A stretch of 64,000 nt of DNA. Source: Chrysopilus asiliformis (Eukaryota > Arthropoda > Insecta > Diptera > Rhagionidae). Each line of letters opens with the position of its first letter. Position 1 is the stretch's first letter. Location: contig OZ035963.1 in the NCBI GenBank assembly GCA_964034945.1, positions 124,001 to 188,000 of the forward strand, given 5' to 3'. Below are positions 1 through 13,725 of the stretch, piece after piece. The position numbers and the translations under genes are program-made. The notes under the pieces were generated by a model. It was not told the origin of the DNA, did no database searches, and was given only the letters and a program-made list of their open reading frames with translations.

Positions 1-683
1 TGTTAGTATGTTCTTCTCTTAAACAAGACTTTTTATAAAATATTTTTCACTGTGTATTTTCCAAAATATAAATAAAGAATTGAAAATGCTTTGATGGAAC
101 ATTCAAAAAGATACAAATCTCCCATTTGCTTTTTCATCTTTTTGCGTATATCTTTACGACAAAATTTCTTAAAGTCTTACGAAAATCCTGATATGCTTAA
201 CGAGTAACACATGGAACATTTTGCTTTTTGGCTTCAGATAACGAAAAAAAGATTTTTGAAAGCAGCTTTTCTGGGAAATTTCAGATTTTGGGTTCATGGC
301 GACAGTTTTTGTGTGTCTTCAAGTTTTTTCTTCAGTTATTTGTAGGTTTATGACACGGAGAGAAATAATTCCTACAAAAAATGGTAATACTTGTATGTTA
401 GACATTGGACTTTTTTGTTATGATTCCCTAAAAATAGGATTTGGGCTTTAATTTTTTTTTGAAAAGCCAGTGAAAAATGACGCAAATAAAAATATTTCTG
501 CGATAAAGTTGTTCGAGAAAACGTTCATTTGGCTCTATACAACCCTCCAGCTATCTCTATAGCTTCTTAACTATCTTTTAAAACTATGCAAGGGCCAAAT
601 CAGGCTAATATGGTAAGTACCTAGTAGTGAGGTTCTGGATTCCCGTGGCAAAGTTCTGGATTCCCGTAAACCCTCCAGTACGA

Positions 684-719
684 GGGGCTGAGAATTAAGG
701 GATCCTTAATTTCAGCCCC
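684..719. repeat. Short palindromic hairpin
   Basis: A left arm beginning GGGGCTGA and a right arm ending TCAGCCCC pair over about 16 bases around a three-base loop, with one unpaired base. It sits just after a 21-bp tandem duplication (632-673). Probably the relic of a small foldback element; no function is visible. Confidence 0.5.
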
Positions 720-763
720 CTGGATCGTTGAAACAACAAATATTTTAACTTTTCTCGGGCAAA

Positions 764-819
764 AAACTATAAAATCTCAGGCATGAATATTAAACTATAA
801 AATCTCAGGCATGAATAAA
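764..819. repeat. 28-bp tandem duplication
   Basis: Two adjacent near-identical units containing ACTATAAAATCTCAGGCATG. The near identity suggests a recent local duplication in noncoding sequence. Confidence 0.7.
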
Positions 820-3800
820 GAAAGTACTCTCGACCTCCTCCTACTATTAGTCCCCAACCCGTGCCCATATTAATAAAAATAAGCTCTAAAAGTTACAAAC
901 AATCCGAGTTGGTAATTTCAGTTCCATTTAACAACAAGATAAGCAATACTTACTCCTACAGTTACATTCCTAGCTTCTTGTGGCCCCCTCCCTCTCACCA
1001 TACCATTTAATTGAATTTTAGTCTGAAATTCCGTTTTATTGAAAAAAAAACGTTTCAACACGAAACTGATGTTATTAATAGGCAAATCATTGTGTAATTA
1101 AACGCCTTTTTCTCCCATTCTTAATAGCAAAATGGCAACGATTTATGTGTGATGCTGATAAAAGTTTAAAACCCCCGACGACATTCAAGCGTATCGAAAG
1201 CCTCAACAATGTTCAATAAATTAATCAACAGAGGAGACCACGCTTGATGGAATTTCAGCTCAATTACTCATATGTGTATGTTTATATGTGCTTTGCAACA
1301 TAAATTCGGAGGGCGCTTCCGTTAGTGAATTGTGTTTTGGATAAAAGAGAGGTCAGTCATAGATCCAGACAATCCACACTGGATCTAAAATATGATCCAA
1401 AGCATTTTGTTGAATGTGAATAAAACATATATCGGGTCAGTAAATTCCTCAACATTAGATGGAAATTTGTTATTAAAGTTCTCACCGATACCATATAGTT
1501 TCTACAAAGTATTTTGCCATTGAACTGTTCGGGAATATCATAAACTCCCACTTTCAGGCGATTTCAGTGCAGAATGCATTAAAACAGAACAATAAGACCT
1601 ATACTGATGCTCACATTTAAAGTAGACTACGAAACTATGTTAATAATTTATTCATATTAATGCATGTGCCATATCCTAACTCTCTTATGCTTTCATATTG
1701 TATATAAAAGAACATTTCTCACCCTCTGTGACGTGAATTATGTACATATGTTAGCTGCATGCTCGCATTTGACTTTTATAACCATCATCCAAGTTTAAAT
1801 TCTATTGACGATTCGTGATAGAAAAAAGAAAACTTTTTGCATAGTTTTCTTTTACCATCGAGGATCCGAACTTGGGGGAAAAGGTTTTACCATACGACGT
1901 TGAATTGACATTGATTGAACATCGATTCTTTGAACAAAATCGAGTTTTGCACTTTTTAACACCTTGTCGACATACATATACGATGTTCCAAGTTTAGTAA
2001 GCAAGAGTTGCTGTGCACTTGACGTTTAAAAGGACTCAACGTCCAAGTTTAAAATACAGGCAGAAAAAGGTGATAACGTGACAGGTGAACAAGTAAATTG
2101 AAAATAACTACGGAACATGTTTGTATACACCTCATGGCAGAAGGTTCCGTAGGGGTGGTTGTATCCGGAGTCCGTTTTTGAGCATTACAAATTTCGGAAA
2201 ATTCCTAAATTTCGGAAAATTCCTAAAGTTTTTGAAATATTTTTCATACTTTTGGCAACTTACGGGCACCTTACACTTATAGGAATAATTTCCGATTTTT
2301 ATGGAATCATTGCAGAAGGGTTCACTGTCTCATATATTCCTATTTACATTTCTCTCCGTGAAAAGAAATGCGCCGCAGGCAAAGCTCCTCTATGAAAAAC
2401 TCGCGTCATGGCTAGAGTTTCGCGAAGAAATGCGCCAACGTTGAAAATTTTGGCATTTCGAGATAAAATATACCCTTAAATTGAAAGCCTCACACTCCGT
2501 ATTTTGTGTTTCTTGACGTCTTGATTTATGAAGTAAACTTCTTTATGGGTTCGAAATTCCCCAGACACGTTTAAAAATCCCGGGCGTCTCTGGACGCCCT
2601 TAATCAGATTATTTCATCAAAAATTAATTATTTCGTTGCATATCATATTATGATTGTCATTCATAATTTCCATTTCCGCCTGTGGTATCCTAAATACGTA
2701 TGTGGTGACCTAAATAGATGAAATATCGAAAGTTCTTCAGGATTTTTTTTAGCGACAAACAGGATCCCTCGCTTACTTACATACTGTTTGAAAAGTTTTC
2801 CATCAAGTCTTCTTGGCTCAAGTAAGCGCCGCCTTCGCCAAATTAAAAGAAGGCTCGTTAATGTAAAAATAGAATAAATATTTTAGAATACCCTAAGAAG
2901 TGAAATAGCGAACAAAAGTCATCTTTAGCCGCATGTTGACAATATTGAGGTGTGGTAAGTTGTACTCAGGTCGGAACGAGTTACTCTCAATTGAAGAAAA
3001 TAACAAATATAACGCAATTATTACAGAAAATACAACTCGGGGAAATTCTCGTTTTCTTTCATGTGTACATTAAGCTTGCCAGAAATTATTATGTTATGCC
3101 TTATTAAATGCTTATTTAACACGAAAAGCTTTTTATGCAATAATAAGTTGATATTTAAACAGAGAATAGAGTTACGCCGTTACTTAAAATTGTTATGGAT
3201 AAAAATAAATTGTTAATATTATCAAAAACGAGCTAGCTTTTAGCCTACCTATTTTTCTCCATCATAGATTAAATAATGTTTACTCACCTGAAAGTAAAAG
3301 AAAGAAAAAAATTAAACATTAGCACCAGTTATTCAAAAAAAGAAATTAAATGGGAAAAGGAACTGAAGTTAAGCGAACAATATTTTAATATCCTTTTCAG
3401 AGATAATAAATTCATTAGAAAAAGTCAGAAAATTACCCATTGGGAAAATGCTATTCATTTGTACAAATACAAAATATCATAATCGCCTCATTTCGAAATG
3501 ATTCTCATAAATTTAATCCCCTTTTGCTATTTTCGGGTGTTTTTACCCCAGTCAGTTTTTCAGCAAAGGTTTTTCATGAAGCGTTTTTTGTTGTTCGGCG
3601 TAAAAGGCCAAAAAACCCCTTAAAAACATTTCCCTGAACTAAAATACTTTAGAGTTGTAAAAGATTAAAAAAAAAAATTGGGCCGGGAAATTATCCACGA
3701 TATTAAAACTCTTTTTCTTTACCGAACTAACTCAAACGGCAGAAGGTAAAAAAACATAGCCTGCATGGAATCAGGTCGGTCTATCCGTGCGTTGTTATTT

Positions 3801-6800
3801 CCCATCTTTTTCTTCTTCGCTGTACATGGAAATATATTTCATTTTCCATTTTCTATTTTCCGGATTGCAATTTCATTCTCGTTTATACACGTATAGCAAA
3901 TATTCATTTCGCGTTGGGATTCGCTTAAGGTACATATTGTTGGCATTATTCCACCGGTCTATTTAGCTTTTGGGTCGGACATTTAAAAGCTTTTCGCTTT
4001 TTAGACACATTTTAGCTTACAATGTCAGTAAGGGAAGGGGGAGCACAATAAGGAAAAAGGGATTAAAAAAGGGATATGAGAAGGGAAGAATTCAGCACTT
4101 AATGTCAATTGGGTTTTTTTTTCACAGTAAAAAGCGCTTCAATTTGAAATGTTTAACCTCGTCTCAATTAGACATAAATTGCGATTTTTTTCATGGCCGA
4201 CCATTTTTATGTATTCCGCAGACACAGCATTTGTCTTGATTTTTTCAGTTACAAGAAAGTTTCACAAGAAGAAATCTTTCCAGGATTTGACCTTTTTTTT
4301 GGGGACGAGAAGACCGAAAAGGAAGTCGTTCAATCACTTATCAAATGATACTTCAACTTCAATCTATTATAATGTGAGAAAACCGAGAAAAGCGTATACG
4401 AACCAACGACAATTTTCATTTGCTGCATAAGAAAAAACAAGGAAATACCATTACACAACACCAATAAATTATTCACACTAACAGGAAATCGTCATTTGGT
4501 TTGGCTGTTAAAGTAAACAAAAAAAAATATCAAACTCCAAATACCAAAAAAAATATCTATATATAAAAAAAAAGGTTTAAGTTAGGCGCCATTTATTTGA
4601 TTGCCTTTAATTTGATTCTGGAAAAGAAAAAAGGATTTCGAGAAAAAAAAACCCCATCACACTTGATAACAGCATGTGGAAATTATTTCTGGCTCATGGC
4701 CAAAGTTTGTCCGAAATAAAATTCATTCTATTGCTGGCCTAAAATCATTACAAAAATTATTAACTGCTGGCCGATCCTCCTCAGTATCTAAGATTCCAAA
4801 ATGGCAACAAGTTCCAAGAAAAAATTAGCAATAAAAAAAATTATACACAATAATGATATTAATTTGGGAGTGGAGAACTACTCCCGGATACACGTGCCAA
4901 ACCATTTCTCCAGCCTAGCCAGAAAAAGGATCGTTCGTGAAGCCTTTGAAAGTCAATAGCACTAAATTGAAGCAAAACAAAATCCTTTCATGATGTTGGG
5001 AAATTAATTCCCATCGATTGGTTTTCCGAAAATTACAGGAATAAATTTTACATCGATATAATGGCACAATTAAGTTTTTTTCCTCTTATCGTTGTTAATT
5101 GTTTAATCTGTGTGTTATTTTAGGACTCGGTGAAATTTTGTGAAAATATAGGAAAAATATTAAATGTTGAAAAGAATTTTTATTCACAAAAATGTGCAAA
5201 GAATTTTAATATCCTTTTTAGGACTCAATTTAAAAACAAAATTAAAAAAAAAACATCTGCCTGTGTGAGTCGAAATGAGGCGAATTACATTTACAGATGC
5301 CAGCATATTAGTCGCATTTTGTTAAATTTAATTTCAATAAAAAATATGCACAAAAAAATGTAATCCAATTTATAAAAAAGCGTTCAATATGACAACCGTG
5401 AACGTGATTCGCCTGTCTTCGCCAAGAGTGTGGATCCGGCATAAGAAAAATTTCCATACAATTACAGATTGTGTATTTGCGTATTTTTACGCAGAGTGTT
5501 TCAGCAATGCAATCTCCAATTGTGAGGTATTTATAAATCCCCCTGAGATTGGATCCTTGACATTACCAGCTCATAATAATATAATTTGCAGGACAAGCAA
5601 AAGAAAGTTGTGTACCGCTTAGTATCAATCCGACATTACCAACCAAAGTCAAATGTTTAGCGTGATTTGATTCGACGAATTTTTTAACAATTTTTAATAA
5701 AAAATTCCATAAATCATTGTTTAAAAGATAATTCTCCCAGTGATCACATAAACAATAAATATTTCAACCCGACATTAAAAGTTTCACTTCTAAACTTCAG
5801 ATCAGTTCAAATTGTATAAAACTTTTCAAGTAAAATTTATAATTTGATACAAATTTAATATTTTCACCCGAATTAGTCTCAGAAAGTTTCCATCTGAGTC
5901 ATAAATTGTTACAAGAACAAAACTTTAATCAAATAACAAAAGAAAAAAAATGACAGAAAAAGTATTTCTGGAAAACAGGGAATAAGTTATAATACGTTTA
6001 AAATTTATCTAAATTTGAAATGACGTTCAAAGCCTTGAAGGGATTGAAAAGAATACAACGGAAAAAACTTTTTGAAATCCCGCAGAAAATCTCAAATTTA
6101 CTTTTCTTGAATTTTTTACCAATATTTTTTTTCTTTATTAGTACAAAGTTGGACTTTTTTTTAAAAAAAGGAATAAAGTTTTTTTTTTAAGTGAAAGCCA
6201 AAACAAAACTTGTTAACAGTTCAGGCATAGCAGAAAATATGAAGTAAAGTTTTGTGAAAAAATTTCCAAACCAAAAAAGGGGAAAAAAATTTCACATGTA
6301 ATTAGACGGGAAAAACTTCACAAATTATTTGGAAACTAATACTACGTACAAGAAAGTAAAAGATTACAGTAAAGTTGAAGTGATTTACCATTTAATATAG
6401 CGGAAAATCTAATGTTGAAATAATGGGGAAAACTCATTAAGAGGGACAAAAGATGGATTGAGACGAAAGTCTTAAATATGGGAAAATGATTTTGCTAATT
6501 GTGGTTAATTTATCTTGAAAGAAAATTATTACTTCAGGATAAAAGATTGTGAGATGGAGCGCGGCTAGTAGTATTTCAATTTGATTTGGTCACAAATACA
6601 ATGAAGAGAGAAAAAGGACTTCAACGTGGAGAAATTTTTCCTAGGTTAACGTTAGGCCATTTGAGATAAATTTGTGGAAAACCTAGAGATGAAAGGAAAT
6701 TTTTTTAGTAAGAAATGACGTGAATTTCCGATTTGAAGATTCGGATATACCAACTAAATTTAAAGCCTCCCCCACCCCACTCTCGTCAGCATTGAATAAA

Positions 6801-9800
6801 TCGAAAAGTACGAAACGCGTCGATTACCAACTCTTCTACACACACTCTCTCTCTCCGCACTACACATCCTAAATATATTTACCATTTTTCAGCGATGTAA
6901 TTTCCACAAAACGCTTTCATATAGTATTAAACCACCTGAAATTAGCTTCACCACATTTTACTGGGATTATTTTAATTTATGGCAGTTCGTCACATTTAAT
7001 GTGGATTAACTTTTGCGAGGAATTAAAGGGATGAGCACAGATTATGTGGTTGATGACCGCCATGTTATCTAACAGTGAAATCCTTTCATGGGGATGATCT
7101 CAATTCTTTTTAGATGGTTTATTCGTTTTCTCTTTTCTTCTTTTTTCCTATACATTTTTGGAGGTCAGCTCTAACAACTTTATGTACAAATACTTGAATT
7201 TAAGAGGCAATTCGGGGTGGCAATAAAGGGAGCAAAAATCCTGAGAACGATAGCAATCCATCAACTTCTACTAGACTTGACGAGGGATAAGTTTTTTTTT
7301 GCTAGAATTCAATGTAATTCTTAGCACTTTGCTGGCCAAACAAACACGTCCGCCGTCAGTTTGGAGTTACACACACGCACACACACACTTATTCGTAAGG
7401 ATATCCAGCAGGTTTTAACTTTTCCCATACAAAAATTGACTTTTTTAAGAAACTTTGATGTGCAAATTTTTGAATATTCGAACGGATTGGTGTCACATGG
7501 AAAGATGGAAAGGGCTTTTCGTTTGATTATTACAAGACAATGTTTCGGCCGTTTTTTCAACTTTTAGACATAATTGTAGGGTAAAAAGGGCAGTAATTAT
7601 CACTAAAATTGAAAATATTGTAAATTTATGAAAATGAAAAGTGACAGCGTGGACCGGAGAAGCCGGAAGTGTTGGATTCGACTCAAGAATTTGACACGAC
7701 GCGATTTGAACACACAGTAGAACCTAATTTTATTAATGCCTCGGTTTATGTCCTTTTTTCAAACCCAAAAAATGCCTCGATTTATGAGAAACTGAGGTTC
7801 CTGTGTACATTTTAATATCATCAATGGCCTAATAACCGGGAGTCTGATCTAGGCCTGCCAACAAGGATTATTGCGTCGTGGTCATCCAATTCGATATACC
7901 TAGCAAATCTTTTGCGTCCTAGCTTACTTCGTCGGTTCATTTTAGGAAAGGTTCTTTCAACCCCTAATAAAGAATTTTTCTAAAGATTTTTTTCTAAATT
8001 TCAAGAGCTGTTATTTCTATGGTTAAAATTCTTTTTTTTAATTCTCTCAACCTTAGCAATCACAAATTCCTGTCTACCCTACAACAACAAAAGTCAGCTC
8101 ATTTTCAAGAATTAAAATGCTCAATGTCAGCGAAAGGCTTATTCCGGGACTCTTTTTAGGGCACTTCGCATAAGCACTGTTGACTGCTTTTCTTGTATAT
8201 ACAACGGTTTCCATCGCTTCATCCCATTTGAATGATATTTTATTCATATGGAATTATTATGCACGACACCATAGAACAATTGTGTCTGCAAGATTAATGA
8301 TCCCTAAATAACTGCGAGACGAGTTTCATTCTTTATTATAAAGTTCTCTTTACGTTATGGTTGTGTTCCTTTTTCCGCGTGCTTTGTGCAATAATGGTGA
8401 TTAGACTCAATGATTTGAAAGCTACCAGGCCGCGGAGGATTGTAATTTCGTCTGTTATTAAAACCGGGATGAAATTTTGGGAAAATAATTTTTAATTTGA
8501 ATGTCAAGGACTTAAAAAAGATTCGAGATATAAAAGTTTTCGAAAATTCTGAAGAATAAGCAAAACTCATTGCCTGAAGCAAAACGCAAAACGCCTGAAA
8601 GTATGCAATCGAGGCTTTGCGGGATATGCTGAGAAAAAAATTACAAATCCACGTTGAGTGTAGATTTCTACACTTACACGTTCTATAAAGAAGTTGGTGA
8701 ATTCAACATGAAAACATATGTCTTTTTTATGAAATATCTAATTTTTGTCTTTTTTATGAAAAATATCGTTTTGTGTGATTTTTTTGGTATTATATTGTTC
8801 CAAAATTCACGAGAATTCGGCTTTCAAGCTCTTACAACTCCAGAGATTTTCAAAATAGTCCAAAAAATGTGGTTTTCTACACCAACGCACGAATTAAAAA
8901 ACGTCGAGGTTTTGCGATGTTGGTATTAAAATTTATGGAAAAATTGTGAAAAAGTGAGACGAATCGAAAAGGTCCGAAAAGAGTAAAATAGTGTAACGTA
9001 TTTTATGTAGAACCTTTCACATGCAGTTTCTTTCAAAAAATCTCCAAGAAATTGGAAAAAAGAACATTTTTTAGATAAAATTCAATCTAGAATAAATGCC
9101 AAAAAATACAATTGGTCCATTTAATCTGCATAAACATCCTTAAAATCAGAGCATTCCAACGAAGAGCTAAAAAAAGCCAAGATATTCATTTCAATGCAAA
9201 AAGGACCGAAAAAGCATTACAATTTTTCAAGGGATTTTTCTCGGTAGACGAACACATTTAACGAGAAGTACGAATGCTGTTGACGTTATTCAAAATAAAT
9301 GGAATGCAATATTATTATTCATCGTTTTCTGTGCATTTACGTGCACCGAGTAGAATGTTTACAGATCGTTTTAAGGATGCGAAATTTGTATATTTAAACG
9401 AAAAGAAAGACGGCTGTTAAACGAACCGTTAAGAAAAATGATTGATGCAAGGGAAAACATCTATGGGGAAAAACATTTAAAACTCGAAAATGTATAGGAG
9501 AAATTTTATTCTGATTTAATATAGAGATTTATGAGAGTTAACGGTGCGTATTAAAGTAATTTTAACTCAGAGATTTGTATGTTCGCTGAAAACTCCAGAA
9601 CCAATAAACCGATTTGGATAAAATTTTTGAGAGAACTTCTTACACGGAGAGAAATAGTTCCTACAAAAATTGTGATATATTTATTCATTTTTGCCCTTCA
9701 TTTTACTGCTTTATCTTTGAACAGCCTGAACGCAAAATTTGAGCTAAAAAATTTTGCTTGGTTATTTAGCCATTCAGAATTTGATTTTTTGGATCTCATT

Positions 9801-12800
9801 AAAAAAAAAGAAATTGAAGAAATATTCTCGACTGCGGCGTATTTTTAGAAGTTCCCCCTGCGGCGCACTTTTCTCACTTTCTACACATAAAGGGCTATAT
9901 TGTGAACATGAAGAAAGAGAAGTTGTACTAAAAATATCCTTGAATTTCGAATTTTTTTATTTATTGTGTTAGCAAAAAAAATGTTTTAAAATTGTAAATA
10001 AAGTTGTAAACATTTTAATAATTTTTTAACATGTTCACTTAAACTTTTACTACCGAATGAAATTATTTCACGACAATAATTATTATTTGTTATCTCCCCA
10101 TCTATCGTAAGTTTGATTCAAATACACACAAAACAAAAAAAAAAATTTTATTATATTTGACGCGATTCGGTAGCAAAGCTTTGACAAGTTTTCCTCAGAT
10201 TTTATCACGATACGATGAATATGAAAAGTGTGTGATAAACCACCGTCGTCATTGCTGCTGTATATGTATATATAAAAAAGATAGTACAAAAAGTTTACAG
10301 CAAAAGTCACGGTCATATAACCGACAACAATGTTGATGTTTTCTCTAATTTCACATTCTAATCAGACATTGCAAATATGTACCAAAAATGTTATTAAAAT
10401 TCGCGCTTTTCGTAATTATATTATTGCTAATTTTATGATTTCATTCTTGCTTATCATCATTTTGAGTAATTTAGACACAATTATTTGGGGCGGGATCTGA
10501 GAAAATGTAAATTTTAGCATAAAATTGAATTCATCGGCTTTAATATTTGTTAGAAATGTTCTCAAATCAATATCAGAACAATTTATGACGTCTGTCTGAG
10601 AAAGTTGTCAGACAACCAATCAAAAGAATCAAATTTTAGATTACGAGATGTGTTTCTACGCCTAACATAAAAATGTCAAAAATCGTACAGAAGAAAAATA
10701 TGCTTTTAATAAAATATGCACCTCACACACTGGATGCGGTCCCCAATTGGGAGACTGGGAATCGAATCAAATCAACAGGCTTCGTCGTAAACCATGGACG
10801 AACAATCAGCAATCCTGCAATCCTAAATCCAAAGGAATTTTCATTTTCTTGTGAAATCTTTCCGAAATTAGCACTGAAAGTCGTGTAATATTTCTTTTTC
10901 CTTTTTAAATGAACTCATATTATCAAATAATGGCCACACGTATCTGTTTTATACATATTTCGTTGGGATGATTTCCAAGGATGGTGTGGTACAGTGAAAA
11001 GGAAACCGGATGGAGGTCTTGCAAAAAACCCTCAAAAATTCATTTTATGAACTAAAACGAACTAAATTTGTAACAAGTAACCAGTCATAACCACATATTC
11101 GCTTCCTTATGAACGTATTTTGTCTCGATTTAGTTTACTGTTTGATCCCTGTTCCTGGTTGGATTTTTCATTCCCTGTTGTTCTTTCGCTCTATTCGAAA
11201 CACACCCGAATTTCCAGCAGCGGAGAAGAGTATTCAGAAGCTCTTGTCGAATACACGATGAAAAAAAAAATAGTGTCTTATGCAGAAAACGAAATATCTT
11301 TGGGGAAAAAATAGTTATAGTTCCTGTAACTATAATTTTGTTTAATTCAACCATAATTACTTTCTTATGGGAAAAGTGTTGTAAAAAAAGTGTTGTATTC
11401 ATGAAAAATTCGACCTTTTAATTCTACCTAAAAAACATTTTCCGAGCACTTCCTTGTCGATTGGAGGATTATTACAAAAATGTCTTTCTGTATGTGCACA
11501 AAATTTTTCACAAAGTACTGTAGCTAGAGCCTTGAAATTTTACAGGCGTGTTTGATCCTGAAATCGGGCGATCTTAACAAGTTTTGGTTTTTTTTAGATG
11601 GGTTATACCTCCGTCACAAACCCCCATCCTCCCCAAATCTGTGACGTATTTTTCGGATAGCCCCTAACAACCCTAATGCTTTTAACCAAAAACAAATCGC
11701 GATTGGAATGCAAAAAAAAAAAATTTTTGGTCAAAAAAAAAACAGCACTACAAAGATGGTCCCCTCAACCATAGTTGGTTTTTTGCATAGCAAAAATATA
11801 TTTTTCTTCGTGTACCATACGTAGAACCCGATATAGACAACATTTACTGAATGTTTCGTCAGTATTGAGCAGGAAATACAATAAGAAATCCTTATGGCAG
11901 GATAACGCAAATAAAAGTTTTACGGCAAATATTGTTCGTCTTTTATGATAGCTTTTAAAGTTTTTCATCGGTTGTTCTTTTTTTTACATCAGAGTTTTTC
12001 CCTGGTAGGTGAGTGGATGGGGGTGTGAGGCACAGCACCAGCAGATGAAGTTACAGCGCGTTACAAGCAAACGGAAACGCTGGGGATTACCGTCCCGACA
12101 CGAGCAACAAAGGGAACAGTTTTGTTTGAGTTTATCTGGGCTACCTTTTGGAACATGCAACAGGATCAAAGGAGTGCGATTCTGGAGGAAAAAAACGTCG
12201 AAAACTTTTTATAGAGGAAGTAGTAAATGTGAACATTCTCTGTACGATCCACAGAGAGAGAGAGAGGGCGGGGATAAGATCCTTGTTTCCTAATGGAGCT
12301 ACCAATGATCAAAACCCACAGGAAGAAATCTCTTCTGGTGCAACGTTTTCATGACATTCTTCGGGCGACTTTCATACATAAATATATGAATTATGCTGTC
12401 GTCGCCGTCGCCATTTGGGAAAAAGTTTTATGTATTTCCACAATCACCGGTCGTATTTTTATACTCTGAAAACAGAAGCAGTTTTTTTGCAGTCTTTCGT
12501 GTTATTTCCCTTATTATTTACATTTTCCAACTACTTACTTCTACTACTATGATTCGTGTTTAAAAGGCCACGCCATGTGTCACGATGTCAGGGCAACATA
12601 AACCTTCCGTTTTGTGTATTAGGGTATGACGGGTTAGACATCTCGACCCGCAATCGCATATACCTATAGCTGACAGACTCGTATTTTACTTATAGTTCAA
12701 ATAGTTTTTTACGTGCGGAATGGAGCCGGCATGTGTTTAACAGGAAAAGTTATAAAAAAAAGTTATATTTTTGTTATTCACAAAATAATGAACGCTTTTA

Positions 12801-12938
12801 TGATCCTGGATGTGCAATTTCGGTTTTGTTTATTTCTGAGTTGCATGAGGGGAAATCCAAAAATCAAAGGGAACCGAAAAGTCATGAGATTTGTTTTTTT
12901 TTTTCAAAAACTTTGAAATTTTTATGAATTTTTTTCTG

Positions 12939-13013
12939 TGTATCAGAAATAAAAGCGAGATAAAAGCATGAATAAAATAAAATAAATATTTATATCGCTT
13001 TTATTTCTGATAC
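12939..13013. repeat. Hairpin of about 25-bp arms
   Basis: The left arm starts TGTATCAGAAATAAAAGCGA at 12939 and the right arm ends TCGCTTTTATTTCTGATACA at 13013, separated by about 25 AT-rich bases. This resembles the ends of a small internally deleted inverted-repeat transposon. It lies about 250 bp inside the probable ZNRF intron, near the donor. Confidence 0.6.
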
Positions 13014-13265
13014 AGAGCATCCAAAAAATTGTTTTTTCCTTTTTATACATTTTTCAACAAAAAGCTTTTTTCAAATTTTTTCAAAAAAAATTTTTTTTGA
13101 GAGATCACAGCGAGACAAAACGAATATATTTTTCCACAACCTCAAGGAATTTGGTCAACAAACTTCTACTTAATTTTGCATCATTTTCAAGCCCATTTCT
13201 AGCAATTAGATCTTCAAGAGAATTGATATGAATCAATAAAATGTAATAGAAATGCAATCACTCAC

Positions 13266-13725
13266 CATTTAACGACCAAATGTGTGAAGGTAATGACGTA
13301 GCTGTATAGACCCGGCCAAGCGCTAGTGCTCCGGCAGCTGCATTTGCGGCCGCGGCAGCTGAGCTCGCTTGTTCATCCATTGGGTCCACTATATCGACCC
13401 CGCTCCCCGCCATCATGTGCTGCTGATGGTGTTCGGTGTACATTTGTCCGGAATGATGCTGTTGCATTGGAATCCCTTCGCTGTGATGATGATGGTTGTG
13501 ATTACTAGTGTTGTTGTTGGCCGCCTGCAGATCCGGTACAGATGATAGACTTCGCGCCCGTTGCCGGTCATTCTGCTGTACATGCATACCGGGCAGAGCG
13601 CGTAGTAGGTTGAAGCCGGTGGTACCAGCCGCCGACACTACATCCGTGCTGGAACTGGTCGAGAAGGTCCTTGTCCGGGGACTCTGGTGGCCACCGTTTG
13701 TTGCTGTGCTCGCTTTGGCACCCAT
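13266..13725 (-). CDS. ZNRF2: E3 ubiquitin ligase ZNRF1/2 family, first coding exon (partial gene)
   Basis: The start is the only ATG of the frame, at 13725, in strong context (A at -3, G at +4). It encodes MGAKAS, a consensus N-myristoylation signal and the same opening as vertebrate ZNRF2 (MGAKQS). The 153 complete residues hold Ser/Thr-rich stretches (RTRTFSTSSSTD), a His/Asn-rich patch around residues 69-82, an Ala-rich run around 121-137, and end with SLPSHIWSLN, matching SLPAHLSP just before the zinc finger of ZNRF2. The exon ends in phase 1 at a GTGAGT donor; family alignment predicts GFKCP next. Known for the family: membrane-anchored RING ligases of endosomes, lysosomes and plasma membrane. 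The zinc-finger/RING part is not visible here and probably lies beyond the left edge. The low-complexity middle is not conserved; identification rests on the two ends. Confidence 0.75.

Larger units (their letters stand above)
1..13265 (-). other. Gene-poor AT-rich stretch, probably intron 1 of the ZNRF gene
   Basis: I find no coding exon here on either strand. The ZNRF first coding exon ends at a good donor at 13265, and its C-terminal RING exons were not found downstream on the minus strand, so the simplest reading is that this whole stretch is intron. Visible contents are short tandem duplications (632-673, 764-819, about 2190-2226), small hairpins (684-719, 12939-13013), a CA run near 7370, an AG run near 12250, and repeat-like pieces sharing ACACGGAGAGAAAT near 355 and 9643. 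Short RING exons could have been missed by eye. Confidence 0.5.

Noticed and set aside
11984..12293. GC-richer open frames, both strands, with several Cys on the minus strand
   Set aside because: Checked as a possible ZNRF RING exon; Cys/His spacing and flanking residues do not match, and splice sites do not fit.
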